Shown here piece by piece: positions 16,222 through 24,145 of a DNA stretch of 64,000 nucleotides. The position numbers and the translations under genes were made by a program. Positions within the stretch are counted from its first letter, which is position 1. Each line of letters opens with the position of its first letter. The stretch spans positions 496,001 through 560,000 of the forward strand of contig NZ_JAMZEA010000006.1 in NCBI RefSeq assembly GCF_024172125.1, in the 5' to 3' direction. Source of the DNA: Actinomadura rupiterrae (GTDB taxonomy: Bacteria > Actinomycetota > Actinomycetes > Streptosporangiales > Streptosporangiaceae). Below the pieces are notes generated by a model. That model was not told the DNA's origin. It did not search any database and saw nothing but the letters and a program-made list of their open reading frames with translations.

Positions 16222-17784
16222 TCACTGGCGGAGGCTGACGATCTGGGTCATGCCCTCGTCCTGGATGGCCTGCGGGGGCGGGCGCCGGACGCTGTCGCTG
16301 ATCCGGACCAGGACGGCGATCAGGATCCAGTTCGCCATCAGGGACGAGCCGCCCTGCGTCATGAACGGCGTGGTGATGCCCGCGAACGGGATGAGGCCGG
16401 TGACACCGCCGACGATGACGAACAGCTGGAGCGCGAAGACGAACGCGACGCCGCCCGCGAGCAGCCGGTTGAAGGCGTCCTTGGCGGCGACCGCGATCCG
16501 GAAGCCGCGCTGCACCAGCAGCAGGTAGACGGTCAGCACGGCCATCGCGCCGGTGAGGCCGAGCTCCTCGCCGAGCGAGGTGAAGATCTCGTCGCTGAAC
16601 GCCAGCGGTGTCAGGAACGGGCGGCCCTGGCCGAGGCCCGTGCCGAGCATCCCGCCCTGGCCCATCGCGAACAGGCCCTGTTCGAGTTGCGAGCTGTCGG
16701 AGTACTGGCCGCCCATCGCGCGGCAGTCCGCGATCGGGTGCGCGTGCCCGACGCCGAACTCGCGCAGGATGTGGCCGTTCCTGAGCTGGCAGCCGCCGTT
16801 GAAGTAGGGCCCGGGGTCCTTCCAGATCTCGACCCGCTGCACCAGGTGCTCCAGCGGGCCGTGCACGGCGACGCCGAGGTAGTAGACCGACAGCGAGCCG
16901 ACCGCGAACAGCAGGACGCCGATGAGGACGTACCCGCCGCGTCCGGTGCCGAGGTAGAGCATGCAGACCAGCAGCCCGAAGAACAGCAGCTGGAAGCCGA
17001 AGTCGTTCTGGATCAGCAGCACCCCGATGCTGACCAGCCAGATCACCACGATCGGCATCAGGTGCCGGGCGCGCGGCAGCGCGACCGGGCCGACCTTGCG
17101 CCCGGTCACGGCCATCGCCTGGCCGTTCTTGGCCAGGTAGCCCGCGAACAGGGTGATCAGCGCGAGCTTGGAGAACTCGGCGGGCTGCACCGAGAACGGG
17201 CCGAGCCTGATCCACACCCGCGCGCCGTTGATGTTCGCCCCGATGCCCGGGACGATCGGCAGCACCAGGAAAAGCAGCCCCGCGAGGCCCAGCGTGTAGT
17301 GGTAGCGGCGCAGCGTCCGCGGGTCGCGCAGGAGCAGGACGAACACGGCGAACAGGCCGAGCGAGAGGGCCGTCCAGAGGAGCTGGCCCGCGACGTTCGC
17401 GCCCGCCCCGTACGGGACGTAGTGGCCGCCGGGATGGTCGTGCTCGTACTGGAGCCTGCCCTGGAGGTAGTCGGCGGCGGTGGTCTGGTCGATCCGGTAG
17501 ATGACCGCCAGGCCGATGCCGTTGAGCAGCATCGCGCACGGGACGAGCAGCGGGTCGGCGTGCGGGGCCCAGCGCCAGACCACGCCGTAGGCGACCAGGG
17601 ACAGCGCGACGATCGCCGCGCCGTAGCCGAACAGCGAGCTGGGCAGCCTGCCGTCCCGGGCGAGCCCGATCTGGGCGAACGCGGTGACGGTCACGACCAG
17701 CGCGAAGACCAGCAGCGCCAGGGACGCGGCGCGGCGCGGGCCGGGGAAGCGGAACGGCGGCGGCGCGCCGCCGGGCGCGGTCAC
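16222..17784 (-). CDS. FtsW/RodA/SpoVE-family peptidoglycan polymerase
   Basis: A 520-residue SEDS protein with about twelve transmembrane helices, a lipid II glycosyltransferase of cell elongation or division. Conserved segments include GARVWIRLGPFSVQPAEFSKL and the C-terminal GLIPFAGITTPFMTQGGSSL. A long extracellular loop is at about residues 350-410. No penicillin-binding protein gene is adjacent, so it is probably an accessory paralogue rather than the main pbpA-linked one. GTG at 17784 has GAGGCG about eight bases upstream; the preceding in-frame sequence is hairpin-rich intergenic DNA. The name is family-level: FtsW and RodA cannot be separated with confidence. Confidence 0.88.
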   Translation of the reverse strand: MTAPGGAPPPFRFPGPRRAASLALLVFALVVTVTAFAQIGLARDGRLPSSLFGYGAAIVALSLVAYGVVWRWAPHADPLLVPCAMLLNGIGLAVIYRIDQTTAADYLQGRLQYEHDHPGGHYVPYGAGANVAGQLLWTALSLGLFAVFVLLLRDPRTLRRYHYTLGLAGLLFLVLPIVPGIGANINGARVWIRLGPFSVQPAEFSKLALITLFAGYLAKNGQAMAVTGRKVGPVALPRARHLMPIVVIWLVSIGVLLIQNDFGFQLLFFGLLVCMLYLGTGRGGYVLIGVLLFAVGSLSVYYLGVAVHGPLEHLVQRVEIWKDPGPYFNGGCQLRNGHILREFGVGHAHPIADCRAMGGQYSDSSQLEQGLFAMGQGGMLGTGLGQGRPFLTPLAFSDEIFTSLGEELGLTGAMAVLTVYLLLVQRGFRIAVAAKDAFNRLLAGGVAFVFALQLFVIVGGVTGLIPFAGITTPFMTQGGSSLMANWILIAVLVRISDSVRRPPPQAIQDEGMTQIVSLRQ

Positions 17785-17876
17785 GCGGTCGCCTCGGAGG
17801 CGGATCGGGGAGGACGCACCCCCAGATGTTTGCACAGTTGCGCAACGAATAAATAGGATGGACGCATTCGGGGTGC

Positions 17877-18136
17877 GGCGCGCCGCGGACGCCGGCCCCT
17901 GAGCATCGGCGTCCGCGCCGCGCCGCCGGCCCCGGCGCGGAACCACCGTCCGGACCCCTCGTGACCGGGCCCGGACGGTCGGCCGCCCCGCGCGCCTTAG
18001 GCGGCGCGGTCCGGGGCGGCCGCTGAGCGGCCCCGGCCCCGGAGGACCACCCGATCCGTCCTCCGGGGCCGGGGTCACGGACGCGGGCCACCCGCGCCGT
18101 CCGGCCGACCGGTCCCACCATCCCGGTCGGCCGGAC
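17877..18136. repeat. Array of five strong GC hairpins
   Basis: Five consecutive inverted repeats fill this gap. (1) 17877-17894 with 17907-17924, 17 of 18 paired. (2) ACCGTCCGG/CCGGACGGT near 17944-17980. (3) GCCGCCCCG/CGGGGCGGC near 17981-18020. (4) 18031-18047 with 18058-18074, 17 bp perfect. (5) GTCCGGCCGACCGG (18099-18112) with 18123-18136, 14 bp perfect. It lies downstream of the SH3-like gene and upstream of ftsW-like, both on the minus strand. Terminator stacking or structured RNA are options. Confidence 0.75.
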
Positions 18137-18139
18137 GGG

Positions 18140-18607
18140 TCATCGGCGCGCCAGGCGGGGGCGGGCCGTCCAGCCGTGGCGGCCGCCGGTGAAGGCCAGC
18201 CGGACCCAGCCGTGCCGGGAGGCGCACGCACCGTCCACCCGCGCGCCGGGACGCAGCCGGGCCACCACGCGGTACCGCACACCGGGCCCAGACCGAACCT
18301 TCGCCATACCGCCGGGCCCGGACCGAACCTTCGCCATACCAGCGGGAGCGGTCCGGACCTTCGCCATACCGCGGTCCCCGGATCGGGCCTTCGGCATGCT
18401 GTTGGGCGCGGATCGGGGCTTCGGCATGCTGTTGGGCGCGGATCGGGGCTTCGGTATGCTCCCCCGCTGCGCGCTGCCCACGACGCGGTAGTGGCAGGTT
18501 CGCGATGGGACGGTCCGGGCGGTCGTGTGGGCGTCCTCGTGTCCCGGGGCCACCATCGAGAACGTGATCAGAGGGACGGCCACGGCGGCGGCCTGCCAGG
18601 TCGTCAT
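18140..18607 (-). CDS. Small secreted protein with SH3b-like domain and decapeptide repeats
   Basis: A 155-residue product with a hydrophobic signal-like N-terminus (TTWQAAAVAVPLITFSM), then CHYRVVGSAQRGS, six ten-residue repeats and an SH3b-type C-terminus (RYRVVARLRPGARVDG, then SRHGWVRLAF). Small secreted SH3b proteins bind cell wall or act as ligand modules in actinobacteria. The repeats read PKPRSAPNSM through MAKVRSGPGG and look like an amplified copy of the VRSGPG strand that normally precedes RYRVV in this domain. ATG at 18607 was chosen to place the signal peptide; no strong ribosome binding site is obvious. Confidence 0.72.
   Translation of the reverse strand: MTTWQAAAVAVPLITFSMVAPGHEDAHTTARTVPSRTCHYRVVGSAQRGSIPKPRSAPNSMPKPRSAPNSMPKARSGDRGMAKVRTAPAGMAKVRSGPGGMAKVRSGPGVRYRVVARLRPGARVDGACASRHGWVRLAFTGGRHGWTARPRLARR
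18281..18460 (-). repeat. Six 30-bp in-frame repeats in the SH3-like gene
   Basis: Six consecutive 30-bp units share plus-strand GGACCGAACCTTCGCCATAC or GGATCGGGGCTTCGGCATGC. Two adjacent units in the N-terminal half are almost identical. The period keeps the reading frame. Confidence 0.9.
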
Positions 18608-18754
18608 GGGAACCCCCCGCGTGCTCGTGCGCCAAGTCGGTTCGCCTAGCGAGTTGACCAAGTGCAGCACGGGCCGGGTGGGGCCTCAAGGAAGCCGAAG
18701 GTCACCCGGGGGATATGTAGCGCCACAGAGAGTGGTATTTCGGCAGGTAGATAA

Positions 18755-18787
18755 GCCCCCGGCGGACGCGTCCGAACCGCCGGGGGC
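18755..18787. terminator. Terminator downstream of the second DHA2 exporter
   Basis: A perfect 11-bp stem, GCCCCCGGCGG at 18755-18765 with CCGCCGGGGGC at 18777-18787. It lies past the stop of the minus-strand MFS gene and upstream of the SH3-like gene. Confidence 0.78.
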
Positions 18788-18838
18788 ATGCGTCACTCAC
18801 CGTGTCGCCAGCCGCTCGCGAACCCGCATCACCGCAGC

Positions 18839-20557
18839 TCAGTGCACTCGGGTGGTGGTGCGGGCGGTCGGCTCGGCGTGCTCCTCGTGGACGAACCGGC
18901 TCCCGCGCAGCAGCGAGGCGACCGCCGCGACGACCGACATCGCGATGGCGAGCGAGAACACGATCACCAGCCCGTGGTGGAACGGTCCGGCGATGAGGTG
19001 CGGGAAGTAGGAGCGCCCGGTCAGCTCGGCGGCGTCCTTGGGCGGCAGGCCGGCGAGCACGCCGCCCTGCCCGAGCAGGCTGCCGATCGGGTTGTAGCCG
19101 AGGAACGCGGCGAACAGCGTGCCGACCGGCGGCAGGCTCGCCACGTGGTCCGCGGCCGACGGCGGGACGCCGTGCGCGGTGAGCCCGCCGGACAGCGTGC
19201 CCGGCAGCCGGTCCGCCAGCCCCGCGATCATCAGCGAGAAGAACACCCCGATCGACAGCACCATCCCGGCGTTCATGAAGGTGGCGCGCATCCCGGACGC
19301 CACGCCGCGCTGGTCCGCCGGGACCGAGTTCATGATCGCGGTGGTGTTGGGCGCGGCGAACAGCCCGGAGCCGAGCCCGCTCAGGAAGATCAGCAGCGCG
19401 AACAGCCAGTACGGGAAGTCGGTCGGGATCAGCAGCAGCCCCGCGAACCCGGCCCCGGACAGCAGCAGCCCGCCGGACGCGAACGCCCGCGCGCCGTGCC
19501 GGTCCGACAGGTGCCCCGACAGCGGCCCGGCGACCAGGAACCCGAGGGTCAGCGGGAGCAGGTAGATCCCGGCCCACAGCGGGGTGTCGGCGTAGTCGTA
19601 GCCGTGCAGCGGCAGCCAGATGCCCTGCAGCCAGATGATCAGCATGAACTGCATGCCGCCGCGCGAGACCGCGGCGAGCAGCCCGGCGGCGTTGCCCGCG
19701 GCGAACGCGCGGATCCGGAACAGCCCGAGCCGGAACATCGGCTCGGCGACCCGCGTCTCGACCGCGCAGAACGCGCCGAGCAGCGCGATCCCGCCGATGA
19801 TCCCGGCGAGCACCCACGGGTTCGTCCAGCCCATGACGTGGCCGCCGTAGGGCTGGATGCCGTAGGTGATGGCGGCGAGCAGCGCGGTCAGCCCGGCCGC
19901 GAAGGTGAGGTTGCCGAGCCAGTCGATGCTGATCCTCGTGGCGCGGGTCCGGGTCTCGACCAGGCTGCGGTAGGCCCAGACCGTCCCGAGGACACCGATC
20001 GGCGCGGACGCGAAGAACACCAGCCGCCAGTTCACCTCGCTGAGCAGGCCGCCCGCGACCAGGCCGAGGAAGCTCCCGGCGATGCCGGCGACCTGGTTGA
20101 CGCCCATCGCCATGCCGCGCCGGCCGGCCGGGAACGCGTCGGTGAGGATGGCGGCGGAGTTGGCCATCAGCATCGCGCCGCCGACGCCCTGGAAGATCCG
20201 CCAGCCGATCAGCCAGACCGCTCCCCCGCCGCCCTGGAACGGGTCGAGCGCGAGCACGAGCGTGCCGACCGTGAACACCGCGAACCCGGCGTTGTACATC
20301 CGGACGCGGCCGAACAGGTCGCCGAGCCGGCCGAGCGTCACGACCAGGACGGCCGACACGAGCATGTAGCCCATCAGGATCCACAGCAGGTAGCTGACGT
20401 TGCCCGGCTGGAGCGGGTCCAGGTGGATCCCGCGGAAGATCGCGGGCAGCGAGATGATGACGATGGACGAGTTGACCGTGGCCAGCAGCATGCCGAGCGT
20501 GGTGTTGCTCAGCGCGATCCACGAGTAGCGGCTGGACGTGCGGGCGGCGGTGCCCAA
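18839..20557 (-). CDS. MFS transporter, DHA2 family (14-TM), second copy
   Basis: A 572-residue multidrug exporter of the EmrB/QacA type. The first helix has LATVNSSIVIISLPAI, and motif A-like LGRLGDLFGRVRMYN follows helix 2; fourteen hydrophobic segments can be counted. TTG at 20557 was chosen because GGAGGT lies seven bases upstream and the family N-terminus starts close by. No TetR or MarR gene is adjacent, unlike the first exporter. A small inverted repeat at 20653 in the upstream gap may be an operator for a distant regulator. Confidence 0.9.
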   Translation of the reverse strand: MGTAARTSSRYSWIALSNTTLGMLLATVNSSIVIISLPAIFRGIHLDPLQPGNVSYLLWILMGYMLVSAVLVVTLGRLGDLFGRVRMYNAGFAVFTVGTLVLALDPFQGGGGAVWLIGWRIFQGVGGAMLMANSAAILTDAFPAGRRGMAMGVNQVAGIAGSFLGLVAGGLLSEVNWRLVFFASAPIGVLGTVWAYRSLVETRTRATRISIDWLGNLTFAAGLTALLAAITYGIQPYGGHVMGWTNPWVLAGIIGGIALLGAFCAVETRVAEPMFRLGLFRIRAFAAGNAAGLLAAVSRGGMQFMLIIWLQGIWLPLHGYDYADTPLWAGIYLLPLTLGFLVAGPLSGHLSDRHGARAFASGGLLLSGAGFAGLLLIPTDFPYWLFALLIFLSGLGSGLFAAPNTTAIMNSVPADQRGVASGMRATFMNAGMVLSIGVFFSLMIAGLADRLPGTLSGGLTAHGVPPSAADHVASLPPVGTLFAAFLGYNPIGSLLGQGGVLAGLPPKDAAELTGRSYFPHLIAGPFHHGLVIVFSLAIAMSVVAAVASLLRGSRFVHEEHAEPTARTTTRVH

Positions 20558-20652
20558 CGCGAGACCTCCGGGACGGGGACGGGAGACGGAACCGGCGTGA
20601 GACGGAGACGGGGGACGGAACCGGCGTGAGAGCGGGGACGGGCGCGACCAGA

Positions 20653-20671
20653 TAGTTTCTTACGCTAACTA
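20653..20671. promoter_or_regulatory. Candidate operator upstream of the second exporter
   Basis: An inverted repeat TAGTT-N9-AACTA lies in an AT-rich patch, unusual for this genome, between the divergent MFS gene and the hypothetical gene at 20736. It is of TetR-operator size; binding is inferred. Confidence 0.4.
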
Positions 20672-20735
20672 ACCTACGTCGAAAGGGTGGCATCCGTCAC
20701 GTCCGGGTAGGAAGGCCGCGAAGGAGGCGCACCCC

Positions 20736-21485
20736 GTGACCGACGTCGCCCTCGCCCGGGATCTGGCCGACGCCGTCCTGCTCGCGGCGGGCCGCCCGCG
20801 CCGCGTCCTCGCCCCGCCCGGGCCCGGCGCCGCGTCCCGCGTCCGCGCGGACTGCGCGCTGCGCGCCGGACCGTCCGCGCGCGTCCGGATGCGGCTGCGG
20901 TTCCTGCACGTCCAGGCCCGCCGGGTCGAGCCGGACGGCGTCCCGGACGGCAGCGGCGTCGCCCTGCACGCCGGGGACGAGGCCGTCCCCGAGGAGCTCG
21001 ATCCGGAGTACGCGCTCGCCGACCTGCTCGCCGCGGAACGCACCCTGGCCCGGGTCGTCCCGGCGCGGCGGATGGTCGAGCCGCTCCTGCGCGGACGCGT
21101 CGTCCGCAGCCGCTGGCCCATCCACGTCCTCATGCGCACGCGCGCGTCCGGCGGCGAGGGCGGCGGAGTGACGCGGCTGATCGTGGAGGTCCGGAACGTC
21201 ACCGACTGGCCGCACTCGCTCGGCCCGGACGAGGCGCTGCGCCGCTCGCTGCTCGTCCCGCACCTGATCGTCGCGCTGGACGGCGGCGTCTTCGTCCGCA
21301 CGGGCGACGCCCCGACCGCAGGCAACGGCATACCGAGCCAACCGTCCGCCCCGGGAGCGCCGGGAGAGCCAACAGGCGAGGCGATCCGGCGGGACGTGCT
21401 GTGGCCGGTGGTGGTCGCGGACGATCTACTGCTCGCCTCACCCGTCCCGCTTCCCGACCGCCCCGGCACCCCGATCGCCGGTTAG
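20736..21485 (+). CDS. Hypothetical protein
   Basis: A 249-residue soluble product I do not recognise. It is Ala/Arg/Leu/Val-rich with recognisable beta-type stretches (RMRLRFLHVQARRVEPDG; TRLIVEVRNVTDWPHSLG; LLVPHLIVALDGGVFVRTG), suggesting a beta-sandwich, and a short Pro-rich linker at about 207-220. No signal peptide is visible. Start GTG at 20736 follows GAAGGAGG. The product is plausible by amino-acid composition and codon use. It diverges from the exporter and is followed 80 bp later by the SDR gene, which has its own promoter. Confidence 0.66.
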   Translation: MTDVALARDLADAVLLAAGRPRRVLAPPGPGAASRVRADCALRAGPSARVRMRLRFLHVQARRVEPDGVPDGSGVALHAGDEAVPEELDPEYALADLLAAERTLARVVPARRMVEPLLRGRVVRSRWPIHVLMRTRASGGEGGGVTRLIVEVRNVTDWPHSLGPDEALRRSLLVPHLIVALDGGVFVRTGDAPTAGNGIPSQPSAPGAPGEPTGEAIRRDVLWPVVVADDLLLASPVPLPDRPGTPIAG

Positions 21486-21529
21486 TCCAGGCGCCCGCCG
21501 GCCGCCGACCGCGCCTGCGCACAGCCCGG

Positions 21530-21560
21530 TTGACCTGGAGCGCGCTCCAGGTGATGGGAT
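21530..21560 (+). promoter_or_regulatory. MerR-type promoter of the SDR gene
   Basis: A -35 box TTGACC (21530-21535) and -10-like TGGGAT (21555-21560) have a long 19-bp spacer. Spanning it is a perfect 20-bp palindrome, ACCTGGAGCGCGCTCCAGGT (21533-21552). Over-long spacers containing a dyad are the hallmark of MerR/SoxR-activated promoters. The predicted transcript start falls at the ATG (21567), so the mRNA would be leaderless. Confidence 0.72.
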
Positions 21561-21566
21561 TTGTAC

Positions 21567-22268
21567 ATGACCGAATCTCACGTCACCCTCATCACCGGTG
21601 GCGGCACCGGAATCGGTGCGGCCACCGCCAAGGAGCTGCTCGCGTCCGGACGGAAGGTCGCCATCACCGGCCGCCGGCAGGACCGCCTCGACCAGGTGGC
21701 CAAGGAGCTCGGCGAACCCGAGGGCCTGCTCACGATCGCGGGCGACGCGGCCGACTACGGGCACGTCGAGGAGGCCGTCCGGGCGACGATCGACCGGTTC
21801 GGCAGGCTGGACGCCGTCGTCGCGAACGCGGGCCACGCCAAGGGCCGTTCCGTGGCGGACTCCGACCCCGACGACATGCGCGAGATGGTGCTGACCAACG
21901 TGCTCGGCCCGGCGTACCTGATCCGGGCGGCGCTGCCCGCGCTGACCGAGGCCAAGGGCCGGATCGTGATCGTCGGCAGCGTCGCGGGGTTCGTGCCCAC
22001 GCCCGGCAACTTCTACGGCGCGACGAAGTGGGCGATGACGGGCCTGGCGGAGAACACCCGCCGGCTGGTGTCGTCCGACGGCGTGGGCGTCACGCTGATC
22101 GCGCCGGGCGCGACCGAGTCGGAGTTCTGGGACCACGTCGGCACGCCCGACTACCCGCACATGCTCACCTCCGAGGACATCGGGCGGGCCATCGTGTGGG
22201 CGGTGGCCCAGCCCTACGGAGTGGACGTGAACACGCTGGTCGTCCGTCCGATCGGGCAGGCCAACTAG
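21567..22268 (+). CDS. Short-chain dehydrogenase/reductase (SDR)
   Basis: A 233-residue classical SDR that oxidises or reduces an unknown alcohol/ketone with NAD(P)H. The cofactor motif TGGGTGIG is near residues 10-17, NAG in VVANAGHAKG, the catalytic serine in IVGSVAGF and the catalytic pair in YGATK. ATG at 21567 rather than TTG at 21561 is supported by the promoter geometry. The gene appears monocistronic. The MerR-type promoter implies induction by a ligand or redox signal, as for other SDRs driven by CCTGGAG-type dyads in actinobacteria (recollection, not checked). Confidence 0.9.
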   Translation: MTESHVTLITGGGTGIGAATAKELLASGRKVAITGRRQDRLDQVAKELGEPEGLLTIAGDAADYGHVEEAVRATIDRFGRLDAVVANAGHAKGRSVADSDPDDMREMVLTNVLGPAYLIRAALPALTEAKGRIVIVGSVAGFVPTPGNFYGATKWAMTGLAENTRRLVSSDGVGVTLIAPGATESEFWDHVGTPDYPHMLTSEDIGRAIVWAVAQPYGVDVNTLVVRPIGQAN

Positions 22269-22409
22269 CGCCCGGCCTTCGGAAACGGCAGCCGACGCAG
22301 ATCTTCCGGTGAGCAGGGTCTGACCGCGCGACTACAGATCGTGACGCTCCGCCTTTGGATCATTGACGCAGTGTGTTCAGTCCGCCGTTGCGTCGTTGAC
22401 GGGAGAGCA

Positions 22410-23486
22410 ATGCGTCGGCTGCTGTTGTGTGCAGTGCTGTTAATGATCCTCGGACTGATGTCCGCCGTCCCGGGGGACGCCTACCCGAGCGCGTCGGACG
22501 TCGGCGGACGTGACGTGCCCGCAGGGCTGGAGGTGAAACTCTCCGCGCCGCGTCCGGTCGTCCCGGTCGGCGAGCCGGTGGTGTGGCGCCTCTCGGAGAC
22601 CAACGCCACGGGACGCCCGCTGCCCCGGCTCGACGTGATCGACGTCCTGCCGTTCCGGGGCGACGGGCGCACCCCGCCGACGAGCTTCCACGGGACCCGC
22701 AGGCTGGTCGGGCCGGTCCCGCCGCACCCCGGCGACGTGATCACCTACACCCGCGCGGACGCGCGGGCGCTCAGCGCCGATCCCGGCGACGGCACGGGCG
22801 CGCCGCGGCCGCGGAGGCGGTCGGAGACGCGCTGGTGCTTCCCGCACGAGTTCAAGCGGCCCGGCTGCCCGCGCGCGTACGCGGAGGCGACCGCGTTCCG
22901 GATCGTGTCGGGGCGGCCGCTGCCGTCCCGGGCGACCCTGACGCACACGGTGACGCTGAGCACGCCGGGCGCGCGCGGCCGGGACGTCTACACCGACCGG
23001 TTCGCGGCGCGCGCGGCCGAGCTGTCCCTGCGCGTCCGGTCGTCGGACGTGGCGGTCCGGCTCCAGGCCCGTCCGCCGAAGCTCCAGGTCGTCAAGACCG
23101 CCGACCGGGCGTCCGTGCGCCAGGGCGGGCGCGTCCGGTACAAGGTCGTGATCAGCAACGTGGGCCAGGTGGCGGTGCCGAACGCGGCGTTCAGCGACGA
23201 CCTCGCCCGCGAGCTGACCGGCGCGCGCTACGGCAAGGACGCCAAGGCCACCGCCGGTACGGTCGCCTACAGCCGACCGGAACTGAAGTGGCAGGGGAGC
23301 CTCGCGCCCGGGGCCTCCGTCACGGTCACCTACACGGTGACCGCGATGAAGAACGGCAAGCCGGGCAAGCTGCTCGACTACGTCACCGCGCCCTACAGCA
23401 ACTGCCAGCGGTGGCCGGTCGAGGACCGCTGCAAGGTCACCGTCTACAAGCTGCCCCGCGGACGGGTGAAGGACCAGCACCACTGA
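22410..23486 (+). CDS. Secreted protein with DUF11-like domain
   Basis: A 358-residue exported protein with a Sec signal peptide (MRRLLLCAVLLMILGLMSAVP, ending in Ala/Gly-rich cleavage sequence). It contains one N-terminal and one C-terminal Ig-like/DUF11-type segment; the latter is clear in VVKTADRASVRQGGRVRYKV and ISNVGQVAVPNAAFSDDL. Two cysteine pairs (RWCFPHEFKRPGCP and YSNCQRWPVEDRC) may form disulfides. No LPxTG motif or membrane anchor is seen, so it is released or loosely wall-associated. ATG at 22410 has GGGAG just upstream and starts the signal peptide. The function of this class is structural/adhesive at most, by inference. Confidence 0.78.
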   Translation: MRRLLLCAVLLMILGLMSAVPGDAYPSASDVGGRDVPAGLEVKLSAPRPVVPVGEPVVWRLSETNATGRPLPRLDVIDVLPFRGDGRTPPTSFHGTRRLVGPVPPHPGDVITYTRADARALSADPGDGTGAPRPRRRSETRWCFPHEFKRPGCPRAYAEATAFRIVSGRPLPSRATLTHTVTLSTPGARGRDVYTDRFAARAAELSLRVRSSDVAVRLQARPPKLQVVKTADRASVRQGGRVRYKVVISNVGQVAVPNAAFSDDLARELTGARYGKDAKATAGTVAYSRPELKWQGSLAPGASVTVTYTVTAMKNGKPGKLLDYVTAPYSNCQRWPVEDRCKVTVYKLPRGRVKDQHH

Positions 23487-23522
23487 CGTGGAGGACCGGG
23501 ACACTGACGTGGAGGAGCGGGA
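23481..23522 (+). repeat. 21-bp tandem duplication across a stop codon
   Basis: Two units of CACTGACGTGGAGGACCGGGA (one base different) cover 23481-23501 and 23502-23522. The stop codon of the secreted DUF11-like gene (TGA 23484-23486) is in the first unit, and a further CACTGAC follows the second. Confidence 0.88.
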
Positions 23523-23542
23523 CCACTGACCCGGCGCCGCGC

Positions 23543-24145
23543 CTACTCCTTGAAGAGCAGGCTCTCGAACGGGACGGGCTCGTCGAACGGATCGGGCTTG
23601 GCGGCGGGGACGCGTCCGGTGATCGTGCCGGCCAGTTCCCGCCCGGCCTTGCCGATGCGGTCGGCGAGCTCGCCGCTCCCCCAGTCCTCGGTCGCCGCGT
23701 ACACGACGGTCGGCTGGGTCGCGGCGCGCAGGTAGGCGAACAGCGGGCGCATGGCGAAGTCGATCGCGAGCGAGTGCCGGGGCGTCCCGCCGGTCGCGCC
23801 GAGCAGCGTCGGCGTGTCCTCGATCGCGTCCTTGTCCAGGACGTCGAAGAACGTCTTGAACAGGCCGCTGTAGGACGCCTGGAACACCGGGGTCACGGCG
23901 ATCAGGCCGTCCGCGCCGGAGACCGCCTCGACGGCGCCCTTCAGCTCCCCGGCCGGGAACCCGCTGATCAGGTTGTTCACCAGGTCGTGGCCGAGGACGC
24001 GCAGCTCCACGACCTCCACGACCGCCTCGTCGCCCCGCTCGCGCAGGGCCTCGGCGGTCGCCTGGGCCAGCCGGTCGGCGAGCATCCTGGTCGAGGACGG
24101 CTCGCGCAGGCCGGCCGAGACGACCGCCAGGCTGCGGGTGGTCAT
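23543..24145 (-). CDS. LLM-partnered FMN reductase, CE1759 family
   Basis: A 200-residue flavodoxin-like NAD(P)H:FMN reductase. The N-terminal LAVVSAGLREPSSTRMLADR is the flavin phosphate-binding loop, and VTPVFQASYSGLFKTFFD is the second flavin contact. It belongs to the type encoded next to CE1758-type luciferase-like monooxygenases and probably supplies reduced FMN to its partner. It overlaps the monooxygenase stop by four bases (ATGA at 24142-24145), so the two are translationally coupled. Confidence 0.9.
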   Translation of the reverse strand: MTTRSLAVVSAGLREPSSTRMLADRLAQATAEALRERGDEAVVEVVELRVLGHDLVNNLISGFPAGELKGAVEAVSGADGLIAVTPVFQASYSGLFKTFFDVLDKDAIEDTPTLLGATGGTPRHSLAIDFAMRPLFAYLRAATQPTVVYAATEDWGSGELADRIGKAGRELAGTITGRVPAAKPDPFDEPVPFESLLFKE

